Shown here one piece after another: positions 8,394 through 16,632 of a DNA stretch of 64,000 nt (position 1 is its first letter; the number at the start of each line of letters is the position of its first letter). The position numbers were made by a program, and so were the translations under genes. Source of the DNA: an uncultured Phascolarctobacterium sp. (GTDB lineage Bacteria; Bacillota; Negativicutes; Acidaminococcales; Acidaminococcaceae); assembly GCA_900545535.1 (NCBI GenBank), contig UQZN01000002.1, positions 62,001 to 126,000 on the forward strand, given 5' to 3'. The notes under the pieces are model-generated. The model saw only the letters and a program-made list of their open reading frames with translations, had not been told where the DNA came from and did not search any database.

Positions 8394-9878
8394 TCAGAAC
8401 CATTTTTTCATTTGATTGAAAATACCGCGGACGATAGTGTCCACAGCTTTATTTTCCATACGCGTCATCGTTTTATTGAGCAGCTTCTCAGCGACCGTCG
8501 GCGGTTCTTTTTTCGCTGACGTGCTGCGGCTGCGCAGCTCCTTCTGCAGCGCTGCTTCTTCCTGCGCTTTGGCGGCGGCTTCCGCATCCTGCCGTGCTTT
8601 GGCCGTCAGTATTTCGTAAGCCGACTCTCTGTCGACAGCTGCAGCATATTTACTATACAGCGGGCTGGCGGCGATCAGCTGATTGCGCAGGGCATCGTCG
8701 GCTACGCCCAGATAGCTGCGGGGCGGCATGACATAAGCACGCTGCACCATTGCCGGTACGCCGTCGGCATCCAGCAGCGACACTAAAACTTCACCTGTTC
8801 CCAGCTCCGGCAGCACTTTGACTGCGTCCAGGTCAGGGTTGGCCCGAAAGGCCTGCGCCGCGGCCTTCAGGCCCTTCTGGTCTTTTGGCGTATAGGCGCG
8901 CAGCGCGTGCTGCAATTTGTTGCCCAGCTGCGACAGCACCGTATCGGGGATATCCGACGGCTGCTGCGTGATAAAATAGATACCCACGCCTTTGGAACGG
9001 ATCAGACGCACGATCTGCTCCACTTTATCCAGCAGTGATTTCGGCGCGTCTTTAAAGATCAGATGCGCTTCGTCAAAGAAAAAGACGATCTTCGGTTTTT
9101 CCAGATCACCTGCTTCCGGCAGCAGCTCATACAGTTCCGACAGCATCCACAGCAGGAAGGTGGAATATAAAAGCGGATTCTGGAACAGCTCTACGCAATG
9201 CAGCAGATTGATATAACCGCGCCCGTCATCGGCAGTTGCCAGCCAGTCACGAATATCCAGCGCCGGTTCGCCGAAAAAGACGTCGCCGCCCTGTTCTTCC
9301 AAACGCAGCAGGGCCCGCTGGATAGCGCCGACGCTCTGCGCCGAAACATTGCCATAAGTGGTTTTGAACTGCGCCGCATTGTCGCCCACATACTGTACCA
9401 TCGAACGCAGGTCCTTCAGGTCCAGCAGCAACAGTCCCTGGTCGTCGGCGATCTTAAAGATGATCGTCATGATGCCGCTCTGGGTAGCATTCAGCTCCAG
9501 CAGCCGGCTCAGCAGGTCGGGGCCCATCTCGGAAATAGTCGTCCGTACAGGATGGCCCTTTTTACCGAAAACATCAAAAAAACGTACGGGAAAGCCTTTA
9601 AATTCAAAATTTTCCAGCCCTAATTTATGCAGGCGTTTCTGAAAGCCTTCGCTGCTTTCGCCGGCCTTGCACATCCCGGAAACGTCACCTTTGATATCGG
9701 CCAGAAATACCGGCACGCCCATCTCGCTGAAGGATTCGGCCAGTACCTTCAAGGTAACGGTCTTACCCGTGCCTGTCGCTCCGGCGATCAACCCGTGACG
9801 ATTGGCCATTTGGGGCAGCATACAGATCTTCTCCTCGCCCTTACAGACCCAGATCTTGTGTTCGTCAGCTAAATACAT
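8394..9878 (-). CDS. HerA-like ATPase of the DUF853/YjgR family
   Basis: This is a 494-residue cytoplasmic P-loop ATPase. Walker A is GATGTGKTVTLK at about residues 34-45, and Walker B is KIVFFFDEAHLIF at about 262-274. A sensor-like stretch GIYFITQQPSDIPDTVL and an Arg-containing segment follow. The C-terminal 80 residues are an Ala/Glu/Lys-rich helix. The family is related to HerA/FtsK-type motor ATPases, but its cellular substrate is unknown. GGGAGGAACTAGC precedes the ATG. It lies just upstream of the barnase-like gene in the same direction, with a gap of 11 bases from its stop to the chosen barnase start. Whether that linkage is functional or only an operon of convenience is not clear. 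Confidence 0.87.
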   Translation of the reverse strand: MYLADEHKIWVCKGEEKICMLPQMANRHGLIAGATGTGKTVTLKVLAESFSEMGVPVFLADIKGDVSGMCKAGESSEGFQKRLHKLGLENFEFKGFPVRFFDVFGKKGHPVRTTISEMGPDLLSRLLELNATQSGIMTIIFKIADDQGLLLLDLKDLRSMVQYVGDNAAQFKTTYGNVSAQSVGAIQRALLRLEEQGGDVFFGEPALDIRDWLATADDGRGYINLLHCVELFQNPLLYSTFLLWMLSELYELLPEAGDLEKPKIVFFFDEAHLIFKDAPKSLLDKVEQIVRLIRSKGVGIYFITQQPSDIPDTVLSQLGNKLQHALRAYTPKDQKGLKAAAQAFRANPDLDAVKVLPELGTGEVLVSLLDADGVPAMVQRAYVMPPRSYLGVADDALRNQLIAASPLYSKYAAAVDRESAYEILTAKARQDAEAAAKAQEEAALQKELRSRSTSAKKEPPTVAEKLLNKTMTRMENKAVDTIVRGIFNQMKKWF

Positions 9879-10011
9879 GCTAGTTCCTCCCGAATTTTTA
9901 TAAAATAATTCACATCTTTATATTAATTTTATTATACGTTATTTGCAGTCAGTAGTAAATAAGCTGAACAGGCACTGCTTTTGCACTGCCGGATTTTTTA
10001 TTTTTCCTCGC

Positions 10012-10039
10012 TTGACAATCTCGTACAGCTTGCTATAAT
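10012..10039 (+). promoter_or_regulatory. Sigma-A-type promoter of the ZTP riboswitch transcript
   Basis: A perfect -35 box TTGACA (10012-10017) is separated by 16 bases from a perfect -10 box TATAAT (10034-10039). Transcription would begin near 10046, just upstream of the riboswitch fold. The preceding gap from 9879 is AT-rich, and I see nothing else in it. Confidence 0.8.
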
Positions 10040-10055
10040 TAATACATAAATCAAA

Positions 10056-10136
10056 TAGACCTCGCAGGACTGACGGATAAAGTGGAATCAACCACGTGTA
10101 CTGCGAAGCCATAGAAACAGCCGACCGTCTGGGCAG
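10056..10136 (+). ncRNA. ZTP (pfl motif) riboswitch aptamer
   Basis: The leader holds the conserved pieces of the pfl/ZTP aptamer in order: GGACTGACGG, AGTGGAATCAACCAC (a hairpin), ACTGCGAAGCC, a variable linker and the 3' half CCGACCGTCTGGGCAG. The 5' and 3' halves join by a pseudoknot in known members. The ligand is ZTP/ZMP (AICAR and its triphosphate), the signal of low 10-formyl-tetrahydrofolate. The downstream gene is an oxalate/formate-type transporter, which fits one-carbon control. The identification rests on motif recognition; a covariance-model search would settle it. Confidence 0.85.
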
Positions 10137-10165
10137 AGAGTACTGATCCCGGATGGTTTTTTTAT
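10125..10165 (+). terminator. Riboswitch-controlled intrinsic terminator
   Basis: The arms CCGTCTGGG (10125-10133) and CCCGGATGG (10148-10156) pair fully with two G-U pairs and are followed by seven T residues and TATTTT. The 5' arm is the same segment that forms the 3' part of the ZTP aptamer. Ligand binding should therefore block the terminator and allow read-through, the standard ON-switch arrangement for this class. Confidence 0.85.
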
Positions 10166-10218
10166 TTTCCGGAACAGGGCTCTCGGATTTTTCTAGTGTG
10201 AAAAGGAGATGTTTACCT

Positions 10219-11442
10219 ATGAAAAACAGATGGCTCATTGCTTTGTCGGCTATCGGCATCCATATCTGCATCGGCAGCGTTTACGCCTGGAGCGTACTGA
10301 CCAAGCCCATCATGCAGGCTATGGGTTTTACCCTGAAGGAAACGACCTGGACTTTTTCGATCGCAATCTTATTTCTCGGCCTGTCGGCGGGATTCTTAGG
10401 CGATTATGTAGAAAAATACGGCCCGCGTAAAAGCGGTCTCACCTCGACCTGCTTTTTTGGTCTGGGCATGTTCGGTACGGCGCTAGCGCTGCACCTGCAC
10501 AGCCTGACACTGCTGTATATTTTTTACGGCGTGATCGGCGGCATCGGCCTGGGCACAGGTTATATCACCCCTGTTTCCACGCTGGTCAAATGGTTCCCCA
10601 ACAATCGGGGCTTTGCCACCGGCCTGGCTATCATGGGCTTCGGCTTTGCCAGCCTGATCGCCGGCCCGCTGATGCAGATTTTAGTTGCTAAATACGGCCT
10701 GGTACAGAACTTTATCATCCTCGGCTGCGCGTACATGGTCATCATGGCAGCGTCGGCTTTATATCTGGAACCGCCTAAAGCCAGTAACGGCGGCCCGGCC
10801 AGCAGCAACGTCAAAAGCATGCTGCCAGATACCCAGTTCACTTCTAAAGAAGCACGCAAGACCTGGCAGTTTTACGCCCTCTGGTGGATCTTCTTTACCA
10901 ACATCACCTGCGGCATCGGTCTTTTGGCCGTAGCCTCGCCCATGGCGCAGGAAGTAGTAAAAATGACGCCGATGGCGGCGGCCTCCATGGTCGGCATCAT
11001 CGGTCTGATCAACGGTCTGGGACGTATCTTCTGGTCGACTATTTCCGACTATATCGGGCGCAGCACTGTTTACGTAGTCTTTTTCCTGATCCAGATCACC
11101 GCTTTTTATTCGCTGGCAGAAACAAGCAGCACCTTTATCTTCCAGCTGATCGTCTTTGTCATCATTTCCTGTTACGGCGGCGGCTTCTCCTGTATGCCTG
11201 CTTTCCTCAGCGATCTGTTTGGCACCAAAGAACTCAGCGCGATCCACGGCAAGATCCTGACTGCCTGGGGTATGGCAGGTATCGCCGGTCCGCTCCTGCT
11301 GTCCTGGATCCGTGAAACGACCAACAGCTATTCTATTACCCTGTATTTCTTCTCCGCCTGCTTTGTTGTCAGTCTTATTATCGCCATTATTTTAAAATGG
11401 CGTACTTCTGTAGGCGTACTGATCGAAAAAAAACATCTTTGA
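10219..11442 (+). CDS. OFA-family MFS transporter (oxalate/formate antiporter type)
   Basis: This 407-residue, 12-helix major facilitator carries the family features HICIGSVYAWSVLTKP near the N-terminus, GVIGGIGLGTGYITPV in helix 4 and NGLGRIFWSTISDYIGR in the loop after helix 8. These match OxlT-like (OFA family) carriers, which exchange small carboxylates such as oxalate, formate or lactate. The ATG at 10219 was chosen over an earlier in-frame start at 10153 because AAGGAGAT lies just upstream and the earlier start is inside the terminator. The ZTP riboswitch in its leader suggests that the substrate is tied to one-carbon metabolism, with formate the simplest guess. It is a single-gene unit with its own terminator. 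Confidence 0.9.
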   Translation: MKNRWLIALSAIGIHICIGSVYAWSVLTKPIMQAMGFTLKETTWTFSIAILFLGLSAGFLGDYVEKYGPRKSGLTSTCFFGLGMFGTALALHLHSLTLLYIFYGVIGGIGLGTGYITPVSTLVKWFPNNRGFATGLAIMGFGFASLIAGPLMQILVAKYGLVQNFIILGCAYMVIMAASALYLEPPKASNGGPASSNVKSMLPDTQFTSKEARKTWQFYALWWIFFTNITCGIGLLAVASPMAQEVVKMTPMAAASMVGIIGLINGLGRIFWSTISDYIGRSTVYVVFFLIQITAFYSLAETSSTFIFQLIVFVIISCYGGGFSCMPAFLSDLFGTKELSAIHGKILTAWGMAGIAGPLLLSWIRETTNSYSITLYFFSACFVVSLIIAIILKWRTSVGVLIEKKHL

Positions 11443-11454
11443 TTTAACTGCACA

Positions 11455-11484
11455 CCCTCCGCTGCAACTGCGGAGGGTTTATTT
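11455..11484 (+). terminator. Terminator of the OFA transporter gene
   Basis: An 8-bp perfect stem CCCTCCGC/GCGGAGGG (11455-11462 with 11470-11477) has a 7-base loop and is followed by TTTATTTT. Confidence 0.85.
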
Positions 11485-11776
11485 TATGCCTTTTTAAACT
11501 GTTAACGATTGGCGGCGTTTCTCTTTTTTAATCTTCCCAGTACTTTTACTTGTCTATTTAGCTCAGGTACACTTCCCTCTGTGCGTCCGCTTGGAACAGA
11601 ACTGTTTATGTAAGCTGAACGCAAAATAAAAGTACGTCACATTATTGACAGGTAAGATACTGCCCAATAATGTGACGTACCTTAATCAGCAGCTTTTGAT
11701 CAGACACCGTTTCAGCCACAGGCACTTCATGCTCACAATTTATTTCTGAAAATAATAAGTCGACCCACTAAAAATT
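11485..11776. other. Gene-free stretch with a palindrome and a short ORF remnant
   Basis: I see no complete gene here. On the minus strand a short open frame (about 11642-11767) ends with codons for KLLIKVRHIIGQYLTCQ and a TAA inside the palindrome described next. It could be the 3' remnant of a lost gene, perhaps of a mobile element, but I cannot name the family. Confidence 0.3.
11632..11680. repeat. Perfect 16-bp inverted repeat with 17-base loop
   Basis: The arms GTACGTCACATTATTG (11632-11647) and CAATAATGTGACGTAC (11665-11680) are perfect complements. There is no T-run on either side long enough for a standard terminator, and the loop is long. It could be a mobile-element end structure, a protein-binding site or an RNA hairpin. 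Confidence 0.85.
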
Positions 11777-13669
11777 TTAGTAAAAAATATATCCATTTTT
11801 ACCTGTATGCTTTGCCTTATAAAGAGCAGCATCCGCTTTTTGATAAATTGTTTCAAAAGATTTATCCTTACCAGAAAAAAATATTACGCCACAGCTATAG
11901 GTAATTAATACTTTTTCATACTTATCAGCAAACTGACAGCTCATTTGTTCCCGAATATTTTCTAACGCTGTTTTTACTTCTTGCTGAGAAGGAGCAGCAT
12001 AGCTAAAGACACAGAATTCATCTCCTCCAATTCGGGCAACAAGAGCATTCTCAAAAAAAGCGTGCCTTAGTATATTGGCAAATTGCACAATAACTTTATC
12101 GCCTATCGGATGTCCATACGTATCGTTAATATCCTTAAAGTTGTCAATATCAAACATCAAGAAAACGCATGTATCATTGTCTTCCATCAGTTCCAATTGT
12201 TTGGAAATTTTTTCAACGATAACCTTTTTATTAAAAACACCAGTTAATGGATCTAATTCGGCTAACTTTTCTTTAGTAATATCTTCTAAAATTCCTATGA
12301 TACGTGTTGGTATATGATCATTATTAAAAATAGATGAAATAGAAACCCTATACCAGCTAACACTTCCGTCAGCGTATATTGCTTTAATCTTACATTCACT
12401 TTTCGACATACCAGTACAACTATCATTTAAAGCCTTCTCCAAGATCTGCAATGATTCATCGTCAAGCGAACCGCCTATAATAAGTTCATCCCTTAAATTT
12501 TCAAAAGAGGTTTCACTATATTCGACTTCTCTGGTTGTACGAAATTTGATAATATTTCCCGTTTTAAGATTATATTCAAAAATAACATTTCTTGTACGTT
12601 CAAGAGCCACTCTAAATCTCTCTTCACTTACAAATAATTCCTCCGCTTGTTTTTCTATCTCCTGCTTTTGATAAAGCAATTCTTTGGCATAACCTTTTTC
12701 CTTACGCCAATTGTAATTGGCATATAGAGCTAAAACTGCCACAAATATCAGTATCATTAACACTAACAACTGACTATCGGCCGTACTTTTCGACGCTACT
12801 TTGTCAACATATGCACCTAATGTTTCACCATAAAATCCTACAAAAAAGCCCCAGTCGACCTCATTAAGCGGCGCATATACCAAATAGCTGGCATTGCCTT
12901 CCCATTGATAAGACCCCCATCCACTTTCCCCTTTTAAAGGTAACTGTTCCAGTTCGGCTACAGATCTGGACTCATCGTCACGGTCAAATAAAGCTTGGGA
13001 ATTATACCCATCTGTAATCCATTCATAATTTTGCTCTCTTGAAACCGCAATATTTCTGCCATCGCCGGCAATGATATAAGCAACGCCTCCTCCAGTGGTG
13101 AATTGAATCTTCTCAATCCATCTGCTGATACAAAACCCGTCCAGTCTCATTAATAAAAGCGCTGCCACCTCGCCATTTTTATACAAGGGCGTAGCTATTG
13201 TCATGATATAATTTCCACTTTTATCAAAACAGGGTGCAACAACAATAGTTTCTTTGCTGGAAAAAGCATTTTTCAGTTCCGGCGGTGCTTCCCAATTCAA
13301 AATTAGATCACCGGTATTGAATACTTTTCCTTGCGGCATATAATACCAATAATCAATGCCATCTGGCGGCAACTGCATCTGTGCCAAAATTAGCGCACGT
13401 TCTTCAGCATTGCTATTTATTAACTGTAACGAATATTTAGAGGCATTCCCTTCCAAAAATTCTTTTAAATATAAAATTTTATGATCGACTTTTTCGATAC
13501 CCAGGTCACGTATAACATACATAGTTTCTACCGTATTAGTTACTGACGCATCAAAAAATCTTTTATTAATTATATTATAAGTAAATCCATATAAAGCAAC
13601 TGCTAATATAATCAGAAAAATCGTTACAAAAACAGGAAATAAAACTTTTTTCCGCTCCACCTCTTCCAT
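11777..13669 (-). CDS. Membrane-bound diguanylate cyclase with Cache and PAS sensor domains
   Basis: This is a 630-residue signalling protein. TM1 (about 12-32) and TM2 (about 300-320) flank an extracytoplasmic Cache-type sensor domain. A short coiled coil, a PAS domain (about 350-465) and a GGDEF domain (about 470-630) follow. The active-site motif GGDEF lies at about 548-552 within ARIGGDEFCVF, so it should make c-di-GMP. The RxxD product-inhibition site five residues before GGDEF is absent (FENA instead), so feedback inhibition is not expected. There is no EAL domain. GGAGGGAGG precedes the ATG. The gene is visibly richer in A and T than its neighbours, which may mean recent acquisition. 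No c-di-GMP effector is nearby. Confidence 0.92.
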   Translation of the reverse strand: MEEVERKKVLFPVFVTIFLIILAVALYGFTYNIINKRFFDASVTNTVETMYVIRDLGIEKVDHKILYLKEFLEGNASKYSLQLINSNAEERALILAQMQLPPDGIDYWYYMPQGKVFNTGDLILNWEAPPELKNAFSSKETIVVAPCFDKSGNYIMTIATPLYKNGEVAALLLMRLDGFCISRWIEKIQFTTGGGVAYIIAGDGRNIAVSREQNYEWITDGYNSQALFDRDDESRSVAELEQLPLKGESGWGSYQWEGNASYLVYAPLNEVDWGFFVGFYGETLGAYVDKVASKSTADSQLLVLMILIFVAVLALYANYNWRKEKGYAKELLYQKQEIEKQAEELFVSEERFRVALERTRNVIFEYNLKTGNIIKFRTTREVEYSETSFENLRDELIIGGSLDDESLQILEKALNDSCTGMSKSECKIKAIYADGSVSWYRVSISSIFNNDHIPTRIIGILEDITKEKLAELDPLTGVFNKKVIVEKISKQLELMEDNDTCVFLMFDIDNFKDINDTYGHPIGDKVIVQFANILRHAFFENALVARIGGDEFCVFSYAAPSQQEVKTALENIREQMSCQFADKYEKVLITYSCGVIFFSGKDKSFETIYQKADAALYKAKHTGKNGYIFY

Positions 13670-13905
13670 CCTCCCTCCAGAGTAACTAGCCTCAAAATTG
13701 ACATCAAGCTATCTTAGTTTTTAAATTCGCTTTTATTGTTATTATATCATATTTTGTAACACGAATAAATTAGTTATTTGTTTATTTTAATTCATTTTAT
13801 TCCATCTTTATCTAATGCAATACTGATATTATCATACTATTAAAATAAATTTATTGTAAAAATCAACAGCCACATTCTCTGGTCACAGATTATTTTATTA
13901 TGTTT

Positions 13906-14610
13906 TTAATATTTACAGCCCAGAGAAAGGGCTTTGGTGGGACAGACCTGTCGGCACTTACCGCAGGTGATACATTCTCTGTCGCCGACCCGCCGGCAAT
14001 CCATCAGGCAATTACGCACACAAAGCTGGCAGCCTGTGCATTTGCGTCTGTCCACCTGCATACCAAAAACAGCCAGTCGGTTGAACAGGCTGTAAAAAGC
14101 ACCCAGCGGGCAGAAGAAGCGGCAAAAGGGCCGATAAATAAAGACTGCCGCCACAACAAAAACGCCAACAATCCAGCGCCAGTCCAGACCATGCAGGTCA
14201 AAAAAATAAATATCGCCAGCAAAGAGCAGCAGGATCACATATTTAAAGTATGATAAATAGTAAGTAAGTTTATTTTTAGGCAGTTTGACTGCCGGTATTT
14301 TATCTAAAAGTTCCTGCGCAAATCCGAAAGGACACAGCCAGCCGCAAAGCAGCCTTCCCAGCAGCAGAGCGCTCAAAACCAGAACACCCCAGACCTTCCA
14401 CCCAAAGGGCAGGGCGAAGCCAGACAGGGTATGCTGCGTCAGGCCCCAGGGACAGCCAGCCTCAGCATAGCGGCAATAGCCGCAGTTCACTCCCGGAATA
14501 CAGGCATTTTTCCACGTCATATCCGCACCCAGCAGATACGCACCGCCGCGCCCATTATAAAGGACCGTCATCATCAGCTGTGTCAGCCAGCGTTTAAACT
14601 CTCTCGCCAT
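13906..14610 (-). CDS. NapH-like membrane 4Fe-4S protein
   Basis: This 234-residue protein has about four membrane helices. The N-terminal region carries NCGYCRYAEAGCP. Two CxxxCP motifs (LCGWLCPFG and FCRFFCPLG), characteristic of the NapH/MauN/CcoG group, lie in the middle. The C-terminus has two 4Fe-4S ferredoxin sites (CTGCQLCVRNC and CITCGKCRQVCP). Such proteins move electrons between the quinone pool or cytosolic carriers and envelope partners. AGGAG lies 8 bases before the ATG. Its promoter has the same MerR-type operator as the cupin and flavodoxin genes, so it probably belongs to the same response. I infer that it could feed electrons to the two exported flavodoxins, but nothing in the sequence proves this. 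Confidence 0.85.
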   Translation of the reverse strand: MAREFKRWLTQLMMTVLYNGRGGAYLLGADMTWKNACIPGVNCGYCRYAEAGCPWGLTQHTLSGFALPFGWKVWGVLVLSALLLGRLLCGWLCPFGFAQELLDKIPAVKLPKNKLTYYLSYFKYVILLLFAGDIYFFDLHGLDWRWIVGVFVVAAVFIYRPFCRFFCPLGAFYSLFNRLAVFGMQVDRRKCTGCQLCVRNCLMDCRRVGDRECITCGKCRQVCPTKALSLGCKY

Positions 14611-14639
14611 TTTTCCCGCTCCTCTCTGTTTCTGCTTTC

Positions 14640-14670
14640 AGTTTAAACGCTGGAGTTAACTCACAGTCAA
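14640..14670 (-). promoter_or_regulatory. MerR-type promoter/operator of the NapH-like gene
   Basis: On the minus strand, -35 TTGACT (14665-14670) and -10 TAAACT (14640-14645) are 19 bases apart. The spacer holds the dyad GAGTTAACTC. A 19-bp spacer is too long for RNA polymerase alone and is typical of MerR-family activation by DNA untwisting. Confidence 0.75.
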
Positions 14671-14696
14671 GCAGTTTACAAAAAATCTACACAATC

Positions 14697-14738
14697 AAAA
14701 AACAGAGTCTGCGATTAATTCGCAGACTCTGTTTTTTA
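14697..14738. terminator. Bidirectional terminator after the aldehyde reductase gene
   Basis: A 12-bp perfect stem CAGAGTCTGCGA/TCGCAGACTCTG (14703-14714 with 14720-14731) with a 5-base loop is flanked by six A and six T residues. It begins directly at the stop codon of the iron alcohol dehydrogenase gene and insulates it from the NapH-like gene's promoter. Confidence 0.88.
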
Positions 14739-15908
14739 CGCTTGCAGCGTTTCCTTCAATATCGCAATGATCTCGTCTTTATTCAGCACCTTATAGCCGC
14801 CCTCAAGAATAAACGATCCCTGGGCAATACCTTCAAGCATCGTTTCGTCCATACCGAGCTCCCTGCCATTCAGCACAAGTCCCAGCTCCCGCATATAGCT
14901 TTCCATAGCCGCCAGGCCTGCCTCCGCTATCTGCTCATCAGTTTTGCCCTCAGGCCGCACGTCCCAGACATTGACGGCATAGCGTTTAAATTTTGCCAGG
15001 CCGTAAGGCAGGATATGCCTGTAATAAGGCATTGATACCGCCGCTAAAGTCATTCCATGTGTAGCGTCCGTATAAGCGCCGATCGACTGGCCGATCATGT
15101 GTACCATCCAGTCCGTCGTTTTACCTTTGGCTACCAGCGTATTCAGCGCCCAGGTAGCTGTCCACATGATATTGCTTCGGGCTTCATAATCTTCAGGATT
15201 TTTTACTGCAATCTTAGAGCTGTGGATCAGCGACCGCAACAGCCCTTCCATAATGTAGTCGGAGGTATTATCGTCCGTACCAGAAAAATACTGCTCCAGA
15301 ATATGCGACATGATATCAAAAAATCCTGCCACCATCTGATAACGCGGTAAGGTAAAAGTATAGGTCGGATCAAGGATCGAAAATCTGGGGAACACCTCTT
15401 CGCCGAACACCCGCCCGATCTTGGCTTTGGCCGCATGATTGGTAATAACTGAACCGCCGTTCATCTCCGAACCTGTCCCCACCATCGTCAGAACACAGCC
15501 CACAGGAATGATCTTATTATTTACTTCTTCCTTGCGCAGATAATATTTATCCCATGGATCTTCCTCACAATACGCAGCTACTGAAACGGCCTTGGCATAA
15601 TCGCAGACCGAACCGCCGCCGACGGCCAGGATCAGATCGACCTTATTTTCTTTGGCGATCCTGCAGCCCCCGTATAATTTTTCCAGCGTAGGATTGGGCA
15701 TTACGCCCGCATCCTCGAAAACTGTTTTGCCGCTGTCCGTCAAAAGCTGCACGACTTTGGCATAGATACCGTTTTTCTTGATTGAACCGCCGCCATAGAC
15801 CAGCATGACTTTTTTACCATAGTGCGCCAGTTCGCCTGTCAAATACTCTAAAGAATTTTCACCAAAATACAATTTAGTAGGATTGGCATAAACAAATTTA
15901 CCCAGCAT
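14736..15908 (-). CDS. Iron-containing alcohol dehydrogenase (YqhD-like aldehyde reductase)
   Basis: This 390-residue protein is the normal length for the family. The nucleotide-binding site GGGSVCDYAKAV is near residue 95. The metal ligands fit DIMSHILEQYF (Asp and first His) and the later His pair in WMVHMIGQ and DATHGMT. The run DPTYTFTLPRYQM closely resembles YqhD/butanol dehydrogenases, which reduce short aldehydes with NADPH. AAGGAG lies 8 bases before the ATG. It is 13 bases downstream of the exported cupin gene and shares its MerR-type promoter. The expected role is cytoplasmic removal of toxic aldehydes, consistent with control by a carbonyl-sensing MerR regulator. The true substrate is unknown. 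Confidence 0.92.
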   Translation of the reverse strand: MLGKFVYANPTKLYFGENSLEYLTGELAHYGKKVMLVYGGGSIKKNGIYAKVVQLLTDSGKTVFEDAGVMPNPTLEKLYGGCRIAKENKVDLILAVGGGSVCDYAKAVSVAAYCEEDPWDKYYLRKEEVNNKIIPVGCVLTMVGTGSEMNGGSVITNHAAKAKIGRVFGEEVFPRFSILDPTYTFTLPRYQMVAGFFDIMSHILEQYFSGTDDNTSDYIMEGLLRSLIHSSKIAVKNPEDYEARSNIMWTATWALNTLVAKGKTTDWMVHMIGQSIGAYTDATHGMTLAAVSMPYYRHILPYGLAKFKRYAVNVWDVRPEGKTDEQIAEAGLAAMESYMRELGLVLNGRELGMDETMLEGIAQGSFILEGGYKVLNKDEIIAILKETLQA

Positions 15909-15921
15909 TATTTTTGCTCCT

Positions 15922-16437
15922 TTATTTTAAAATATTATACTCCGCTTCTGTAACAGGTTCCAGCCATTCATTAGCGGCCCCGTCTGCCGGTACCTCGACC
16001 GCCAGATGCGCAAACCAGCTGTCAGGGGCAGCGCCATGCCAGTGCTTCACTTCGGGCGGGATATTGACCACGTCGCCGGGATGCAGCTCGCGTGCCGGCT
16101 GGCCCCACTGCTGATAGTAACCGCGCCCGCCGGTGACCAGCAATATCTGGCCGCCCTTATGGTGGATATGCCAGTTGTTGCGGCAGCCCGGTTCAAAAGT
16201 CACATTACCGATCACTACCCGCTCTGTTGACAGCATTTGTAAATAACTCTGCCCTACAAAATATTGTGCGTAAGCATCGTTCTTCTCACCTCGGGGAAAA
16301 ACGCTTAAATTTGTTTCTGACATCGTTACCCGCTCCGTTCCTGTTATATTTTCCTGTGCCAGGGCCTGTCTGTCACCGGACATACAGCCAACCGCCGCCA
16401 GACTCAGGACCATTAAAAATCTTTTCAGCTTTTTCAT
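15922..16437 (-). CDS. Exported cupin-domain protein
   Basis: This 171-residue protein has an N-terminal signal (MKKLKRF, then a hydrophobic core). The sequence AVGC suggests a lipoprotein, though ALA before QEN could be a signal peptidase I site. The cupin barrel carries the metal-binding motif NNWHIHHKGGQ and the second half PPEVKHWHGAAPD. Such cupins often accompany carboxymuconolactone-decarboxylase-like proteins. I chose the ATG at 16437, preceded by GGAGGAG, because the in-frame start at 16515 lies upstream of the -10 box and cannot be in the mRNA. It is first in an operon with the YqhD-like gene. Export of this cupin type is the odd feature; the cytoplasmic form is usual. The enzymatic role is unknown. 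Confidence 0.85.
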   Translation of the reverse strand: MKKLKRFLMVLSLAAVGCMSGDRQALAQENITGTERVTMSETNLSVFPRGEKNDAYAQYFVGQSYLQMLSTERVVIGNVTFEPGCRNNWHIHHKGGQILLVTGGRGYYQQWGQPARELHPGDVVNIPPEVKHWHGAAPDSWFAHLAVEVPADGAANEWLEPVTEAEYNILK

Positions 16438-16489
16438 AATCTTCTCCGCCTCCTCCGTTAAAATAACCAGCATGCCACCGCTTAGCTGC

Positions 16490-16520
16490 ATCATATCTAA
16501 TGGAGTTAACTCCAAGTCAA
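16490..16520 (-). promoter_or_regulatory. MerR-type promoter/operator of the cupin-adh operon
   Basis: On the minus strand, -35 TTGACT (16515-16520) and -10 TATGAT (16490-16495) are 19 bases apart. The spacer contains the perfect 14-bp palindrome TGGAGTTAACTCCA (16501-16514). Confidence 0.85.
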
Positions 16521-16570
16521 GTAAAATTTTTCAAAAAGCACTTGACGTACCGAATATTTTTAGAAAAGCC

Positions 16571-16601
16571 TTGACTTGAAGTTAACTCTAAGGAATAAAA
16601 T
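16571..16601 (+). promoter_or_regulatory. MerR-type promoter/operator of the flavodoxin-CMD operon
   Basis: -35 TTGACT (16571-16576) and -10 TAAAAT (16596-16601) are 19 bases apart, with the dyad GAAGTTAACTCT between them. It faces away from the cupin promoter, so the two operons are divergent with one operator each. Confidence 0.83.
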
Positions 16602-16632
16602 GAACCTAAGCTTACAAGGAGGAGAATCTATC

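Noticed and set aside
9939..10271. A 110-codon minus-strand frame across the ZTP leader
   Set aside because: The region is explained by promoter, riboswitch and terminator on the plus strand.
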